A DNA stretch of 64,000 bases from assembly GCA_963824475.1 (NCBI GenBank), contig CAWGPR010000005.1, positions 62,001-126,000 on the forward strand, written 5' to 3'. A program made the translations under genes and the position numbers. The notes below the pieces were generated by a model. The model saw nothing but the letters and a program-made list of their open reading frames with translations, was not told where the DNA came from and did no database searches. This DNA is from Roseiarcus sp963824475 (GTDB lineage: Bacteria > Pseudomonadota > Alphaproteobacteria > Rhizobiales > Beijerinckiaceae). Shown here in pieces: positions 33,938-43,729 of this stretch; position 1 is the stretch's first letter; each line of letters starts with the position of its first letter.

Positions 33938-35199
33938 GGAAACAGCCCGCGCATCTGCTTCGTCTTCACCACCCGCTCGACTCCGATCGCCATCGCCGCC
34001 GTGCGATTGGACACCCCGTCCCGCTTGGCGCGAGCGACGACCATCGCCCAGGAGCGGTCGAGCGCCCGTTCGAGCCGGTCCATCACCTCGTCGCGCGACC
34101 AGAAATATTGCTGCAGATCCTGCACCCACTCGAAATAGCTGACGATGACGCCGCCCGCGTTGCACAGGATGTCGGGGATGACGAAGATTCCGTCGTTGCG
34201 CTCGGCGAGCACGAGGTCGGCCTCCGGCGTGGTCGGGCCGTTCGCGCCTTCGGCGATGATGCGGCAGCGCAGGCGGCGCGCGAGATCGGCGTCGATCACC
34301 CGCTCGACCGCGCACGGCGCGAGCACGTCGCAGGGCTGCTCAAGCAGGGCGCGCGGGCCGATCGTTGCCTCACGCGAATAGCCGGCAAGCTCGCCATATC
34401 TCCCGGCGTGAGCGACGAGCGCCTTCACGTCGAATCCCTTGGGGTCGTAATAGGCGGCCGTGTGGTCGCTGACGCCGATCAGCTTGACGCCCCGCGCAGC
34501 CAGCCCCATCGCCGCGTGCGAGCCGACGTTGCCGAAGCCTTGGATAATCGCGGTCGCCTCGGTTGGCGCGATGTCCATGGCGTCGAGCGCGCGAGAGGCG
34601 AGGAAAGCAACGCCATGGCCGGTCGCCTCGCGCCGGCCTAACGTGCCGCCGGATCCGACCGGCTTGCCGGTGACGATCTCCGGCACGGTGACCCCCTGAT
34701 ACATCGAATAGGTGTCCATGAACCAGGCCATCACCTGCTCGTTGGTGCCCATGTCCGGCGCCATCACGTCGACCCTCGGGCCGACGAAGGGAATCATCTC
34801 CTGCATATAGCGCCGGCTGAGGTTCTCGAGCTCCTTGGGTCTCAGCGCGCGCGGGTCGACGGCGACGCCGCCCTTGCCGCCGCCAAACGGAAGATCGGCG
34901 AGCGCGCATTTCCAGCTCATCCAGATGGCGAGCGCGGCGATTTCGCCGATGTCGACATTGGGGGCGAAGCGCGTGCCGCCCTTGGCGGGACCGAGCGCCA
35001 GATGATGCTGGACCCGGTATCCGACGAAGAGCTGCATGCGATGGTCCTCCATGCGGACCGGACAAGTGACGACGATCGCGCGCTTCGGATAAAGCAGCCA
35101 GTCGCGTTCGTCCTCGGGGATGCTCAGATGGTCGCAAATGACCTTGAGCTGATCGCGGGCCATTTCGAACACCGGGCCGCTAAAGAGGGTGCTGTTCAC
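33934..35199 (-). CDS. Glu/Leu/Phe/Val dehydrogenase (glutamate dehydrogenase)
   Basis: A 421-residue oxidative deaminase linking glutamate and 2-oxoglutarate. The catalytic Lys motif LPFGGGKGGVAVDPRAL and the catalytic Asp motif VMAPDMGTNEQVMAWFMDTY are intact. The Rossmann fingerprint is ATAIIQGFGNVGSHAAMGLA, and PDILCNAGGVIVSYFEWVQD closes the active site. Length fits the NAD-type hexameric class. Cofactor choice cannot be settled by eye. No regulator adjoins it. Confidence 0.92.
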   Translation of the reverse strand: MNSTLFSGPVFEMARDQLKVICDHLSIPEDERDWLLYPKRAIVVTCPVRMEDHRMQLFVGYRVQHHLALGPAKGGTRFAPNVDIGEIAALAIWMSWKCALADLPFGGGKGGVAVDPRALRPKELENLSRRYMQEMIPFVGPRVDVMAPDMGTNEQVMAWFMDTYSMYQGVTVPEIVTGKPVGSGGTLGRREATGHGVAFLASRALDAMDIAPTEATAIIQGFGNVGSHAAMGLAARGVKLIGVSDHTAAYYDPKGFDVKALVAHAGRYGELAGYSREATIGPRALLEQPCDVLAPCAVERVIDADLARRLRCRIIAEGANGPTTPEADLVLAERNDGIFVIPDILCNAGGVIVSYFEWVQDLQQYFWSRDEVMDRLERALDRSWAMVVARAKRDGVSNRTAAMAIGVERVVKTKQMRGLFP

Positions 35200-35440
35200 A
35201 TCTTTTCTCCCGCCCGCCCTCGCCGCGGACCGGCTGATGATAACCGCCGCCGGAGCCGGGGAAACTGAAATTCGCTATAAGGAACGGAGCGCCCTCACGG
35301 CCGCGCTCGGGAGGTCAGGCCGCCGCATCGCTTGACTTCGCGCCACGCCTCACTATTTTCCGGGCGAATATCGGGCCTGCGAAGCATCGCGGGCCTTTTT
35401 TGGCGCGTCCGACGCGCCGCCCCGTGAAGGACGCACCGCC

Positions 35441-35608
35441 ATGGCCAAGGCCGCCTCGCTCAAGATCAAGCTGCTGTCGACCGCCGACACCGGCTATTTC
35501 TACGTCACCAAGAAGAACGCCCGCACCAAGACCGAAAAGCTTGCGTTCAAGAAATACGACCCGGTCGCGCGCAAGCACGTCGAGTTCAAGGAAACGAAGA
35601 TCAAATAG
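35441..35608 (+). CDS. rpmG: 50S ribosomal protein L33
   Basis: A 55-residue basic protein: MAKAASLKIKLLSTADTGYF, then YVTKKNARTKTEKLAFKKYD and HVEFKETKIK. This is the Cys-less L33 form usual in proteobacteria. The ATG at 35441 follows GTGAAGGACG and the TAG is at 35606-35608. It binds 23S rRNA near the E site. It stands alone, as is common for rpmG in this class. Confidence 0.97.
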   Translation: MAKAASLKIKLLSTADTGYFYVTKKNARTKTEKLAFKKYDPVARKHVEFKETKIK

Positions 35609-36044
35609 GACCGCGACGGGATCGACGCGCGGGTCCTGCCGGCGGCGTTCTATGTGGCCGTGGCGGTCTGACCGAATCGCCGCCTAGTTCACGAAATCAG
35701 AAAAAAGAGAAAGTAATTGCCTTTCTGAGAAATCTCGGATAGGATCGAAAAGTCACGTCAAAGCTAAGACCTTAGGTTCCAGCCGTTCGCGAATCGAAAA
35801 GGCCGGCGAAATTTCTCATCTCGGACTCCTCGCTCGGGAAGCCGGAAGGCAAATCCGCTCTAAGGCTTTGGAATCGCTCATTTCGCGGAAGGAAAACGAG
35901 GCTTAAGCGCTCGTTTTCCGGCTCATTCGGCAGCGATTTTGCGCGAAAAAAATGCGCGTTCCGCCGGCAAAAACGCCCCTCTTTCGCCCGGAAACGTAAG
36001 CGCTCGTCAGGGTCAGCCGGAATGGAGAACGCGCCGGACGCCGG
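35609..36044. other. Intergenic region with strong hairpin
   Basis: Contains a perfect 10-bp stem GGAAAACGAG (35891-35900) with CTCGTTTTCC (35910-35919), 9-nt loop. TAAGCGCTCGT occurs there and again near 35998. Poly-A/T patches lie near 35700 and 35943. The stem lacks a T-run; it may be a REP unit or a terminator. No gene was seen. Confidence 0.45.
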
Positions 36045-37643
36045 TCAGTGGGCGGCCGGCGCGGCGCCGCCGAGCTTCACCTTGCGCAGGCTCAGCGCCA
36101 GCGGCACGGCGGCGAGCGAGAGCAGCGTCAGGACCCAAAAGACGTCCATGTAGGCGAGATAGGACGATTGCGCCGCCACCTGCTGGCCGATCCATCCGAC
36201 GGCCTGCTGCTGCGCCTCGGGAGGCAAACTGCCGTGCGCGAGAAAATAATGGGTCATCTGTCGCAGCGTGTCCTGATATTGCATGCTCGATGGAATCGCG
36301 TTTTCGATCAGCCGGCTCTGGTGGAACTGCTCGCGGTGGTTGAGCAGGTTGGAGGCGAGCGAGACGCCGATTGAGCCGCCCGTGTTTCGCGCCGCGTTGA
36401 TGAGGGCCGAGGCCATGTCGACCCGGTTTGGCGGAATCCCATCATAAGACGCCGTGATGATCGGGATGAAGATCAGCGGCAATCCGAGGCCAAGCACCAT
36501 CCGCGTGCGGGCAAAGAACCAGAAGCCGAGATCGCCGTACACGTTGGTCATCTGATACATCGAGATGGCGGCGAAGATCGCGCCGGTCATGATGAGATAT
36601 TTCGGCTGAATCCGGCTCGACAGATTGCCGACCACGAACATCATGAACATGGTGACGATCCCGCCCGGCGACAGCACGAGACCGGCCCAGGTGGCGGTGT
36701 AGCCGAAATCCGTCTGCAACATGAGCGGCAGGAACTGGGTGGTGGCGTAGAGGATCGCGCCGGTCGCTCCCATGACTACGAAACAGGCCCCGAACTGGCG
36801 CGTCGCCACCATGCGCACGTCGACCATCGGGTCCGTCCTGGACATTTCCCAGGGGATCATCAGCACGAAGGCGAGGGCGCAAATGGCCGTGAACGTGACG
36901 ATGAAGTTCGAGGCGAACCAGTCGTCCTCGAGGCCGCGATCGAGCACGATCTCGAGCGCGCCGAGGAAAGTCGCGACCAGGAGAAATCCGATGACATCGA
37001 ACCGGGCTGCTTGCCCCTGATTGGGTTTGTCCGCAGGCAAGAGGATGGCGATCAGCGCGATCGTGGCCAGGCCGACCGGGCCGTTGATCAGAAAGCACCC
37101 GCGCCAGGACCAATTGTCCGCCAGCCAGCCGCCGAGCGTCGGGCCGACGACCGGCGCCACAACCACCGCGACGCCGAACAACGCGAAGGCCTGCCCGCGC
37201 TTCGATGGCGGAAACGAAGCCGCCAGAATGGACTGCGAGACCGGCACCATGCCGCCTCCGGCCAGGCCTTGGAGGATGCGGAACAAGAGGAGCGAATCGA
37301 GATTCCACGCCTGTGCGCACAGGATCGAGCTCACACTGAAGAGCCCGAGGCAGATGAGGAAGAAGGCCTTGCGGCCCAGCGCGCGAGCGAGGTATGGACT
37401 CGCCGTCAGACTGACGGCGTTGGCGACCAGATAGGTCGTCACCACCCACGAGGCTTCGTCGTCGCTGACCCCCATGCCGCCGGCGATGTAGGGCAGGACC
37501 ACGTTAGCGATCGTGGTGTCGAGCACCTCCATGAAGGTCGCAAGCGCGACCAGGACCGCGATCAGCCAGGGGCTCGCCGACGCTGCGCCGCTGGCCGGCG
37601 AAGCGCCGGCCTGCGCAGTCGCGTCGCTCACACCCGCCTCCAC
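36045..37643 (-). CDS. DHA2-family multidrug efflux permease (EmrB-like)
   Basis: A 14-helix MFS drug:H+ antiporter of 532 residues, starting with GTG at 37643 inside the end of the upstream gene. The DHA2 motifs are ATFMEVLDTTIANVVLPYIA (motif D1), GLAGGGMVPVSQSILAASFP then PSKRGQAFALFG, and VVAPVVGPTLGGWLADNWSW (motif C). It couples with the periplasmic adaptor encoded directly upstream and an outer-membrane channel encoded elsewhere. The operon reads emrA-like then emrB-like and is divergent from a TetR gene. Confidence 0.92.
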   Translation of the reverse strand: MEAGVSDATAQAGASPASGAASASPWLIAVLVALATFMEVLDTTIANVVLPYIAGGMGVSDDEASWVVTTYLVANAVSLTASPYLARALGRKAFFLICLGLFSVSSILCAQAWNLDSLLLFRILQGLAGGGMVPVSQSILAASFPPSKRGQAFALFGVAVVVAPVVGPTLGGWLADNWSWRGCFLINGPVGLATIALIAILLPADKPNQGQAARFDVIGFLLVATFLGALEIVLDRGLEDDWFASNFIVTFTAICALAFVLMIPWEMSRTDPMVDVRMVATRQFGACFVVMGATGAILYATTQFLPLMLQTDFGYTATWAGLVLSPGGIVTMFMMFVVGNLSSRIQPKYLIMTGAIFAAISMYQMTNVYGDLGFWFFARTRMVLGLGLPLIFIPIITASYDGIPPNRVDMASALINAARNTGGSIGVSLASNLLNHREQFHQSRLIENAIPSSMQYQDTLRQMTHYFLAHGSLPPEAQQQAVGWIGQQVAAQSSYLAYMDVFWVLTLLSLAAVPLALSLRKVKLGGAAPAAH

Positions 37644-38995
37644 CAGCGCTCTGCGCTGGCCTTCAGCCGCTCGTAGAGGGAGGGCGTCGGATCGACGCGC
37701 ACGGTTGGGACGACCGACATGCCGGGCCCCAGCGCCACATCGGCGGGGGGATTGTCGAGGATGATCTTGACCGGCACGCGCTGGACGATCTTGACGTAGT
37801 TGCCGGTGGCGTTTTCGGGCGGCAGCAGCGAGAACGCCGGGCCTGATCCGGGCTGGACGCTGGCGACATGGCCGTGGAAGTCGCGCTCCGGGTAGGCGTC
37901 GATCTCGATGTCGACCGGCTGTCCCGGCCGCATGCGGTCGAGCTGGGTCTCCTTGTAGTTTGCGACGACCCAGATTTCATCCGGCACGAACATGGAGAGG
38001 TTTGTGCCCGCCTGCGCATATTGCCCCACGGCGCCGGTGAGGTTGACGACGCGGCCCGGCTGGTCGGCGATGACGGTCGTATAGCCGAGGTTGAGCTTGG
38101 CCAGGTCGAGTTGGGCCTGCGCTTGCGCGAGGCTCGCTTCCGCCGAGGCGCGCTGCGCCTTCAGCGTGTCGATTTGCCGCTGCGCCACTTTGAGGGCCGC
38201 TTGCGCGCTGTCGACAGCAGCTTGCTGGGCCTTGAGAGTCTGGACGTCAATCGTGCCTTGCTGAGCCGTCGCCCAACCCTGATTGACGAGCGGCTTGTCG
38301 CGTCCCCAGGTGACCTTCGAGAGCTCCAAGTTCGCCTGCGCCTGGGCCACCTGCGCTTGGCTCGCGGCAATCTGCGCGTCTTGCGTGGCGATCTGCGCGT
38401 CGATGTTGTGGATGCCGGCTTGCGCCCCCGCCACTTGAGCTTCGGCCTGCGCGAGCGCCGCGAGGTAATCGCGCTGGTCGATCTCAGCGATCACGCCGCC
38501 TTTGTTCACATGCTGGTTGTCGGTGACCGGAACCGCCGTGACGTAGCCCGCGACCTGTGGCGCGATGGCGAACTGGCGCGCTGCGATGAACGCGTCGTCC
38601 GTCGACTCGAAATGTGCCGAATAGTCCCAGTAGATGTATCCCGCAGCCCCGGCCAAGACGAGAAAAAGCACCCCAAGAGCGGCGCCAATGGGATGCCGGC
38701 GGAGCCAACCCTTGCGGGTTTTCTCGCCCCCCTGATCGGACTCGCCAGGCTTCGCCTCGGCCGCAGACGGGGGACCTTTCGGCTCGGGGGCCGGCCGCTC
38801 CCTGGGCTCGGAGACGGGTCGGTCCTTCGGCTCGACGGCTGGCTGGTCGCCGCGCTCCAAAGAGCGCCGTCCGGAGGGCGAATCGCCTTCGGTTCGAAGC
38901 CGCCGCTGGTCGCTTTCGCCGCCATGCAAGCGGAGCTCAGAGCCCTCGGCCTCCAGCGTTCGCTCTCTCAACTCGCCATCGAGGTGCTCTGACAT
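37628..38995 (-). CDS. HlyD/EmrA-type membrane fusion protein
   Basis: The periplasmic adaptor of the efflux pump, 455 residues from the ATG at 38995 (GGGAG eight bases upstream). The cytoplasmic N-terminal 95 residues are Pro/Glu/Arg-rich and low-complexity. A single membrane helix HPIGAALGVLFLVLAGAAGY follows. The lipoyl half-motif is FAIAPQVAGYVTAVPVTDNQ, followed by a long Ala/Gln-rich coiled coil and LNLGYTTVIADQPGRVVNLT. The end overlaps the permease gene by 16 bases. Confidence 0.9.
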   Translation of the reverse strand: MSEHLDGELRERTLEAEGSELRLHGGESDQRRLRTEGDSPSGRRSLERGDQPAVEPKDRPVSEPRERPAPEPKGPPSAAEAKPGESDQGGEKTRKGWLRRHPIGAALGVLFLVLAGAAGYIYWDYSAHFESTDDAFIAARQFAIAPQVAGYVTAVPVTDNQHVNKGGVIAEIDQRDYLAALAQAEAQVAGAQAGIHNIDAQIATQDAQIAASQAQVAQAQANLELSKVTWGRDKPLVNQGWATAQQGTIDVQTLKAQQAAVDSAQAALKVAQRQIDTLKAQRASAEASLAQAQAQLDLAKLNLGYTTVIADQPGRVVNLTGAVGQYAQAGTNLSMFVPDEIWVVANYKETQLDRMRPGQPVDIEIDAYPERDFHGHVASVQPGSGPAFSLLPPENATGNYVKIVQRVPVKIILDNPPADVALGPGMSVVPTVRVDPTPSLYERLKASAERWWRRV

Positions 38996-39067
38996 CGTCG
39001 GAACTCCCATCCCGGGACAAACGGCGCCTGGGGAAAAACGATCCTTAGGAAAAAGTGGCAAAATAAT

Positions 39068-39083
39068 GAAACGATATCGTTTC
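39068..39083. promoter_or_regulatory. Perfect 16-bp palindrome, candidate TetR operator
   Basis: GAAACGATATCGTTTC lies in the divergent promoter region between the efflux operon (start 38995) and the TetR gene (start 39164). Its length and symmetry fit a TetR-family operator controlling both units. Confidence 0.75.
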
Positions 39084-39163
39084 GTTCCTTTACATGAGCG
39101 ACCCTCAGCCCTATTTCAAGGTTGGGCGGGCGCCGTCCCGATCACGGCGATGTGAAGAGGCTA

Positions 39164-39907
39164 ATGATGGACGCGAGTTGGACGCGAAAAGCGCTTCCCG
39201 CCGCCCACGGCATGATTCGGTGCGGCCGGCCACGCCGCGAGCTTGTCGGAGAGGTCGAGGAGCGAATCCTTGACGCGGCCGGAAAGGTGTTTCTCGAGCG
39301 AGGCTTCGAGGGCGCGAGCGTGGAGGAGATCGCAGAAGTCGCGCGCGCCGGAAAGCCGACGATCTATACGCGATACGGCAGCAAGGAGGCGTTGTTCTCC
39401 GCCGTGGTGGCGCGCAAGGTGCGAGCCAACACGAGCATTGAGCGCGTCACGGCGATGGGCTCAACGATCGAGCAGCGCCTCGAGGCAATCGCCTCCGTCC
39501 TCCTCGGGAGGATTCTCTCGCCCGAGAGCATCGGGTTGATGCGAGCCGTCGTCGCCGAGGCGCGCCGGTTCCCCGATCTGGCGATCAGCGTCAAACGGCA
39601 GGCGCGCGATCTCGGGATCGAGTTGGTGGCCCGCCTTTTGGGCGAAGTCGCGCAGTCCGGCGAAATGGCCGCTTGGCCGGCCTTCGCCCCCGACCACTTA
39701 TCGGGGACCGCGCGCCGCTTCATGGACGTCATCGTCTTCCCCATGGCGATGCGGGCGTTGTTCGGCGAAGACCTAAGCAGTCTGCGCGCAGAGATCGAGC
39801 CTCACGTAAGGCAAGCGGTCGCGTTCTTTCTCGCCGCGTGCCGGCAGGCGCCCCCGGCTTCTGACGGGCATGACCAGTTGACGGTCAGCGAACGCGCCGA
39901 CCGCTGA
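39164..39907 (+). CDS. TetR-family regulator of the efflux operon
   Basis: A 247-residue repressor. The N-terminal helix-turn-helix domain is ILDAAGKVFLERGFEGASVE then EIAEVARAGKPTIYTRYGSK and EALFSAVV. A TetR_C-type ligand-binding domain follows (SIGLMRAVVAEARRFPDLAI). I take the first ATG at 39164; the second is at 39167. Divergence from the emrAB-like operon and the palindrome between them strongly suggest local autoregulation and derepression by a pump substrate. Confidence 0.9.
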   Translation: MMDASWTRKALPAAHGMIRCGRPRRELVGEVEERILDAAGKVFLERGFEGASVEEIAEVARAGKPTIYTRYGSKEALFSAVVARKVRANTSIERVTAMGSTIEQRLEAIASVLLGRILSPESIGLMRAVVAEARRFPDLAISVKRQARDLGIELVARLLGEVAQSGEMAAWPAFAPDHLSGTARRFMDVIVFPMAMRALFGEDLSSLRAEIEPHVRQAVAFFLAACRQAPPASDGHDQLTVSERADR

Positions 39908-40072
39908 GGCGGCGTTATCCTTTGAGCTGCGCCAGCACGCCTGCAATGTCGCCCATTCTCCAATGCTCGGCGATCTTGCCATCGCTCAGGCGAAAGATGT
40001 CGCATGAGGTGAAGCTCAGGCGTTTCCCGGTCGGCGCGACGCCGTAGAGCGGGCCTTGTTGCGTTCCCTCTA

Positions 40073-41007
40073 AGAGCCTGTCTCAAAAGTCGTTAAGGAA
40101 GGAATGATTTACCGGGTCATCTGCAATTTTGAGGATGATTCGGGATGTGGACGGACGCTGATCGGAGCCGGTATCGCCAAGCTGGGGATTGTCTGCCGAG
40201 CGATCTGAACGATGCGGAATGGGATCGCTTGGCGCCTCTGATTCCGCCGGCGAAGCCGGGCGGACGGCCGCGCCAGACCGACATGCGCTTGGCGATGAAC
40301 GCGATCTTCTATCTTCTGCGAACCGGTTGCCCGTGGCGTTATTTGCCGCACGGGGTCTTCCCGCCGCGCTCGACGGTCTACAACATCTTCCGCGCTTTCC
40401 AGCGGGAGGGAGTATGGGAGGCGATCTGGGAGGAACTGCGCGCGGCGCTGCGCGAACGGCTGGGGCGGGAGGCGAGCCCCAGCGCCGGCGTCATCGACAG
40501 CCAGTCGCTCAAGTCGGCCGAAAAAGGGGATGCGCGAAAGGTGAAGCAGACGCAGTGGGTTATGACGCCAGCAAGAAGGTGAAGGGGCGCAAGATCCACG
40601 CTCTGGTCGATACCGAAGGCTTGCCCTTGCGCGTGGTGGTTCACTCCGCCGCCATTCAGGACCGGGACGGCGCCGCCTTGGTGTTTGACCGCATCCGCCA
40701 GCGCTTCAATTGGCTCGAACTCGTCTGGGCCGATGGCGGCTACAACGCCCGCCAGGTCGAACACGCCGTCGCCGCGCAGCCGCCGCTGCGTGTGGAGATC
40801 GTCAAACGTCCCGACGACAGTTCAGGATTTATCGTCCTGCCGCGTCGCTGGGTTGTCGAACGGACCTTTTCGTGGTTCGGCCGAAACCGCCGCCTGGCCA
40901 AAGATTACGAGAACCTCGCTGATACCCTCGCGGCCTTCATCACACTCGCTTGCATCCAGCTCGCCCTCAGGCGGCTCGCCAGGCCGTAGACTTTTGAGTC
41001 AGGCTCT
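40073..41007 (+). mobile_element. IS5-family (IS427-group) insertion, 935 bp
   Basis: The ends AGAGCCTGTCTCAAAAGTC (from 40073) and the complement of GACTTTTGAGTCAGGCTCT (ending 41007) are inverted repeats with one difference. TA is duplicated at 40071-40072 and 41008-41009. It lies inside the ester-cyclase gene. Confidence 0.9.
40145..40989 (+). CDS. IS5-family transposase, two overlapping frames
   Basis: The first frame, from the ATG at 40145, contains LPSDLNDAEWDRLAPLIPPA, MRLAMNAIFYLLRTGCPWRY and GVIDSQSLKSAEKGD (first catalytic Asp). The second frame gives VGYDASKKVKGRKIHALVDT, LVWADGGYNARQVE (second Asp) and FIVLPRRWVVERTFSWFGRN (Glu) to 40989. IS427-group elements often encode orfA and orfB joined by programmed frameshifting, so this need not be a defect. 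The frames overlap near 40540-40582. Confidence 0.85.
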
Positions 41008-41411
41008 TAGAGAAAGCTTGCCGCAACCTTGTCGGCCTCGGCGAGACTCGCCTGGATGGAGACCTTGAGGTCAGGCAGGCCCTTGAGGCGCGTCGCGAAG
41101 ATACTGACCGTCGCCGTCTTCGACGGCGCGCAGGCCGGAGGTGGCGCGGCGGCGCTCGGCTGATGATTCACGTAATCGTCGGCGAACAACGCCGCGAACG
41201 CGTCGAGATCGTGGGCGGTAAGCGCCTCCGCGAAGCGTTCGACGATGGAAATGCTCGCAGCTTTTGAACTGAGAACAGCAAACGGGGCGGCCCCAACGAG
41301 CGCGCCGCCAGCGATCAAAAATCTACGCCGCATATCGGCTTTCTCCGCTCGCAGGGCGAACGCCGAAAAGACGTGCACTCGCGGCGTCGCAAAATTGCGA
41401 CCTCTCCTGAG

Positions 41412-42584
41412 TCACGTCGCAATGTTGCCTTGCGCGCCCAGTTGGGCGCGATCGGCCATTTCGGGGCCTTTGCGGATTCTGTTTGGGCCTCCGCCCGCTC
41501 CGACGCTCGCCTTATGAGATCGGCGCCTGAGCTCGCGGAAGTAAGGATCGACGAAGCGATCAATCATCACCGCATATCCAACCGACAGCGCAAGGGCGAC
41601 AGCGAACACGACGAACGGGTTGCTGAGAGGGCCGCCGGTATAGGCGATCAGCACTTGGATTATTACGAAATGTATCAGATAAATAAAGTACGAATAGATC
41701 CCAAGCTTGGCGATCCAAGGCGTATTCAAGTGTTGGAATAGGCTATTTTTCGGAAACCTTATCGCAAAGTAAAAGATTGGCAGGAGGGAGATTCCCTGAA
41801 TTGAATACCTGAACGTTTCACGGAAAGCGGGATTGCGAGCGAGCAAGGTCATGATCAAAGCTGCCGAGGCGAGGGCCAATATCGACCACTGCCTCCATGA
41901 CATTTGATCGCGGGACCGCAGGCCTGCCATTGGATTCGCTACAAGAGCCAGGATAGACCCGTAGGCAATCGAATCAATCCTCGTATCTGAGCTGTAATAT
42001 GTTCTCTCCTCCGAGACGCCGCTTTGCACAAGGTAGATGCGCCAAATGAGGACGACGAGGCACAAAACCATCAGGAAAGCGGCAAGCGCGCGCGGCCGCG
42101 CCGGATCTCGCAGAAGCAAACTTACCAAGAGCGGAAAGAAAATATAGAAATGTTCTTCGACCGCCAGCGACCACAGAATTCCTGTTCCCGGTGGTGTCGT
42201 TGTGCTGCCCGGATCAAAAAACAGACCGTAGTAATTCGCGAAGTAGAATAGCTGCGAGGCGAGGGCAAAAACACTAAACTTGCACGTAATGACGTGCGCA
42301 AAAACCAAGCCGTAAGCAACGGCTAGGGTTACAACGAGTGGCGGGAGCAACCGGTAAGCGCGACGCAAATAGAATTGTGGAATGTCGATTTTGCTATGCG
42401 TTCCCAGTTCAACGATCAACAGCGTGGTTATCAGGTAGCCGCTGAGGAAGAAAAAGATGGTGACGCCCAATCCGCCCGGCACAATCGCGCCGAAACCGGA
42501 GTGGGACAAAACAACGATGAGCACCGAGATCGCTCGGAGGCCATTTAAGCTTGAAATCGTGGGTGAGCTCGGCAGTTTTGACAC
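41412..42584 (-). CDS. Acyltransferase 3 (OafA/YrhL-like) membrane protein
   Basis: A 390-residue, about ten-helix inner-membrane O-acyltransferase. NGLRAISVLIVVLSHSGFGA holds the catalytic-type His near the N-terminus, FYLRRAYRLLPP the conserved Arg, and GILWSLAVEEHFYIFFPLLV the family SLxxEExFY motif. It would transfer acyl groups to a surface or secreted glycan. GC content is markedly lower than in neighbouring genes, suggesting horizontal gain. No glycan cluster accompanies it, so the acceptor is unknown. Confidence 0.88.
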   Translation of the reverse strand: MSKLPSSPTISSLNGLRAISVLIVVLSHSGFGAIVPGGLGVTIFFFLSGYLITTLLIVELGTHSKIDIPQFYLRRAYRLLPPLVVTLAVAYGLVFAHVITCKFSVFALASQLFYFANYYGLFFDPGSTTTPPGTGILWSLAVEEHFYIFFPLLVSLLLRDPARPRALAAFLMVLCLVVLIWRIYLVQSGVSEERTYYSSDTRIDSIAYGSILALVANPMAGLRSRDQMSWRQWSILALASAALIMTLLARNPAFRETFRYSIQGISLLPIFYFAIRFPKNSLFQHLNTPWIAKLGIYSYFIYLIHFVIIQVLIAYTGGPLSNPFVVFAVALALSVGYAVMIDRFVDPYFRELRRRSHKASVGAGGGPNRIRKGPEMADRAQLGAQGNIAT

Positions 42585-43081
42585 GCGATTACGTTTGACC
42601 CCTTCGGCGCCATTCTTGACGAGATCCCGTTCCGTGGAATGGTCGCATGTTCCACGGGGCGTTGCAAATGGCGACTGTGAAATTAGCGGCCTTTCCGCGA
42701 GGCCGCCGTGTGATCGGCAGCAATCCAGTCGTTAAGTCTGCCGCGATGCCCGCAGTGAGCGGGGCGACACGCGCAACCGGGCGCGCCGAAGATCAGGGTT
42801 CCGGCATCACGGATCCCCTGTGCGGCGACGCGCCGGGTAGGCGGGACGAGCATTCTTATTTTGCCGCCTTGTCCACGCCGCCTTCGGTAAGCGACGTGCT
42901 CGCCCATACAGACTTGGCCGCGGCAATATCTTCTAGGATCTCGCCGGCCTACCCGATCTCGCTGCCGTACGGCGTCAACGGACTGGAGACCAAGCTAATC
43001 AAGCTTCTCCGCATGCCTTCTTCTCAGTGCGGGCTTCGCTCGGGATCCACCGCCGTCCGATCGCCGATCGAGCGCGCGAAT
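42585..43081. other. Gene-poor stretch with possible gene relic
   Basis: No full gene. On the minus strand near 42858-42950 a frame with normal codon use ends EILEDIAAAKSVWASTSLTE then GGVDKAAK and a stop. It could be the tail of a lost gene upstream of which nothing is recognisable. Confidence 0.3.
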
Positions 43082-43607
43082 TCACTTCGGCGCCGGCATC
43101 GTGGCGTAAACGTCTCCCGGCACGATCACGGAGACCAGCGTCGACGGAACCTCGTGGGGCCCGAAAGGCCCCGGAACCGCGTTCTTTGATCGGCGGGAGG
43201 CTCTTCAGGTAGGCGGCGAGCGCCTCGGCGTCTTGCGAGGACAAATGAGCGTATTGCGGCCAAGGCATGACCGGAAACAACTTGCGCCCGTTCGGCATCA
43301 CGCCCTTGGTGATTGCAGCAATGATCTGCTCTGTCGTCAAGCCGCCTAGGCCCGTTTCCTTGTCTGGGGTGAGGTTGCCGCCGACGAAAACGCCAACGCC
43401 GGGAATCCCGAATCCGACCTCGGAGCCCGCGAGCGTCCGCTTCGCGTCAGGCTTGCCGGTGAGCGCGCCAGGGGTATGGCAGGTTTCGCAGCCGGCGATG
43501 GTCACAAGATACTTGCCGCGCTCGACCTGCGTCTCGGCGGCCGAGGCGGCGGCCGATGCGCCCATGATCGCGATTGCGACAACCAGTGACGAGCGCCAAT
43601 TTCGCAT
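43082..43607 (-). CDS. Periplasmic c-type cytochrome, one frame break
   Basis: The signal peptide SSLVVAIAIMGASAAASAAE is followed by RGKYLVTIAGCETCHTPGAL (haem site CETCH) and GVMPNGRKLFPVMPWPQYAH (Met ligand region). After SLPPIK the printed frame drifts. Removing one base near 43182-43185 gives NAVPGPFGPHEVPSTLVSVI, VPGDVYATMPAPK and a stop at 43082-43084, the expected tail. Corrected length is about 174 residues. It is a monohaem electron carrier, often the partner of a dehydrogenase that is not in view here. Confidence 0.8.
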
Positions 43608-43729
43608 GTTCAGCTCCCTCGATGAAATAATCCAAGGGCCGCGAAAAAACTCTACACCGATCGGACATCGACGGCAACGGAGCCGCGCGGCGTCTTAGCC
43701 GGAGTCGGCGAGAGGCTCGTCCCTCGCGA

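Larger units (their letters stand above)
39915..41333 (-). pseudogene. SnoaL-like ester cyclase gene split by an IS element
   Basis: The N-terminal part (41333 to 41010) starts MRRRFLIAGGALVGAAPFAV, a twin-arginine-like signal. It continues with SIVERFAEALTAHDLDAFAA and DDYVNHQPSAA, the NTF2/SnoaL ester-cyclase fold. After the IS (40073-41007) the same frame resumes with GTQQGPLYGVAPTGKRLSFT, SCDIFRLSDGKIAEHWRMGD and a stop at 39915-39917. Excising the element and one TA restores a continuous frame of about 160 residues. The insertion is therefore clean and probably recent. Function is an unknown exported cyclase or hydrolase-like protein. Confidence 0.88.

Noticed and set aside
42647..43189. 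A 180-codon plus-strand frame before the cytochrome c gene
   Set aside because: It has no similarity, overlaps the cytochrome gene in antisense and has shadow-like composition.
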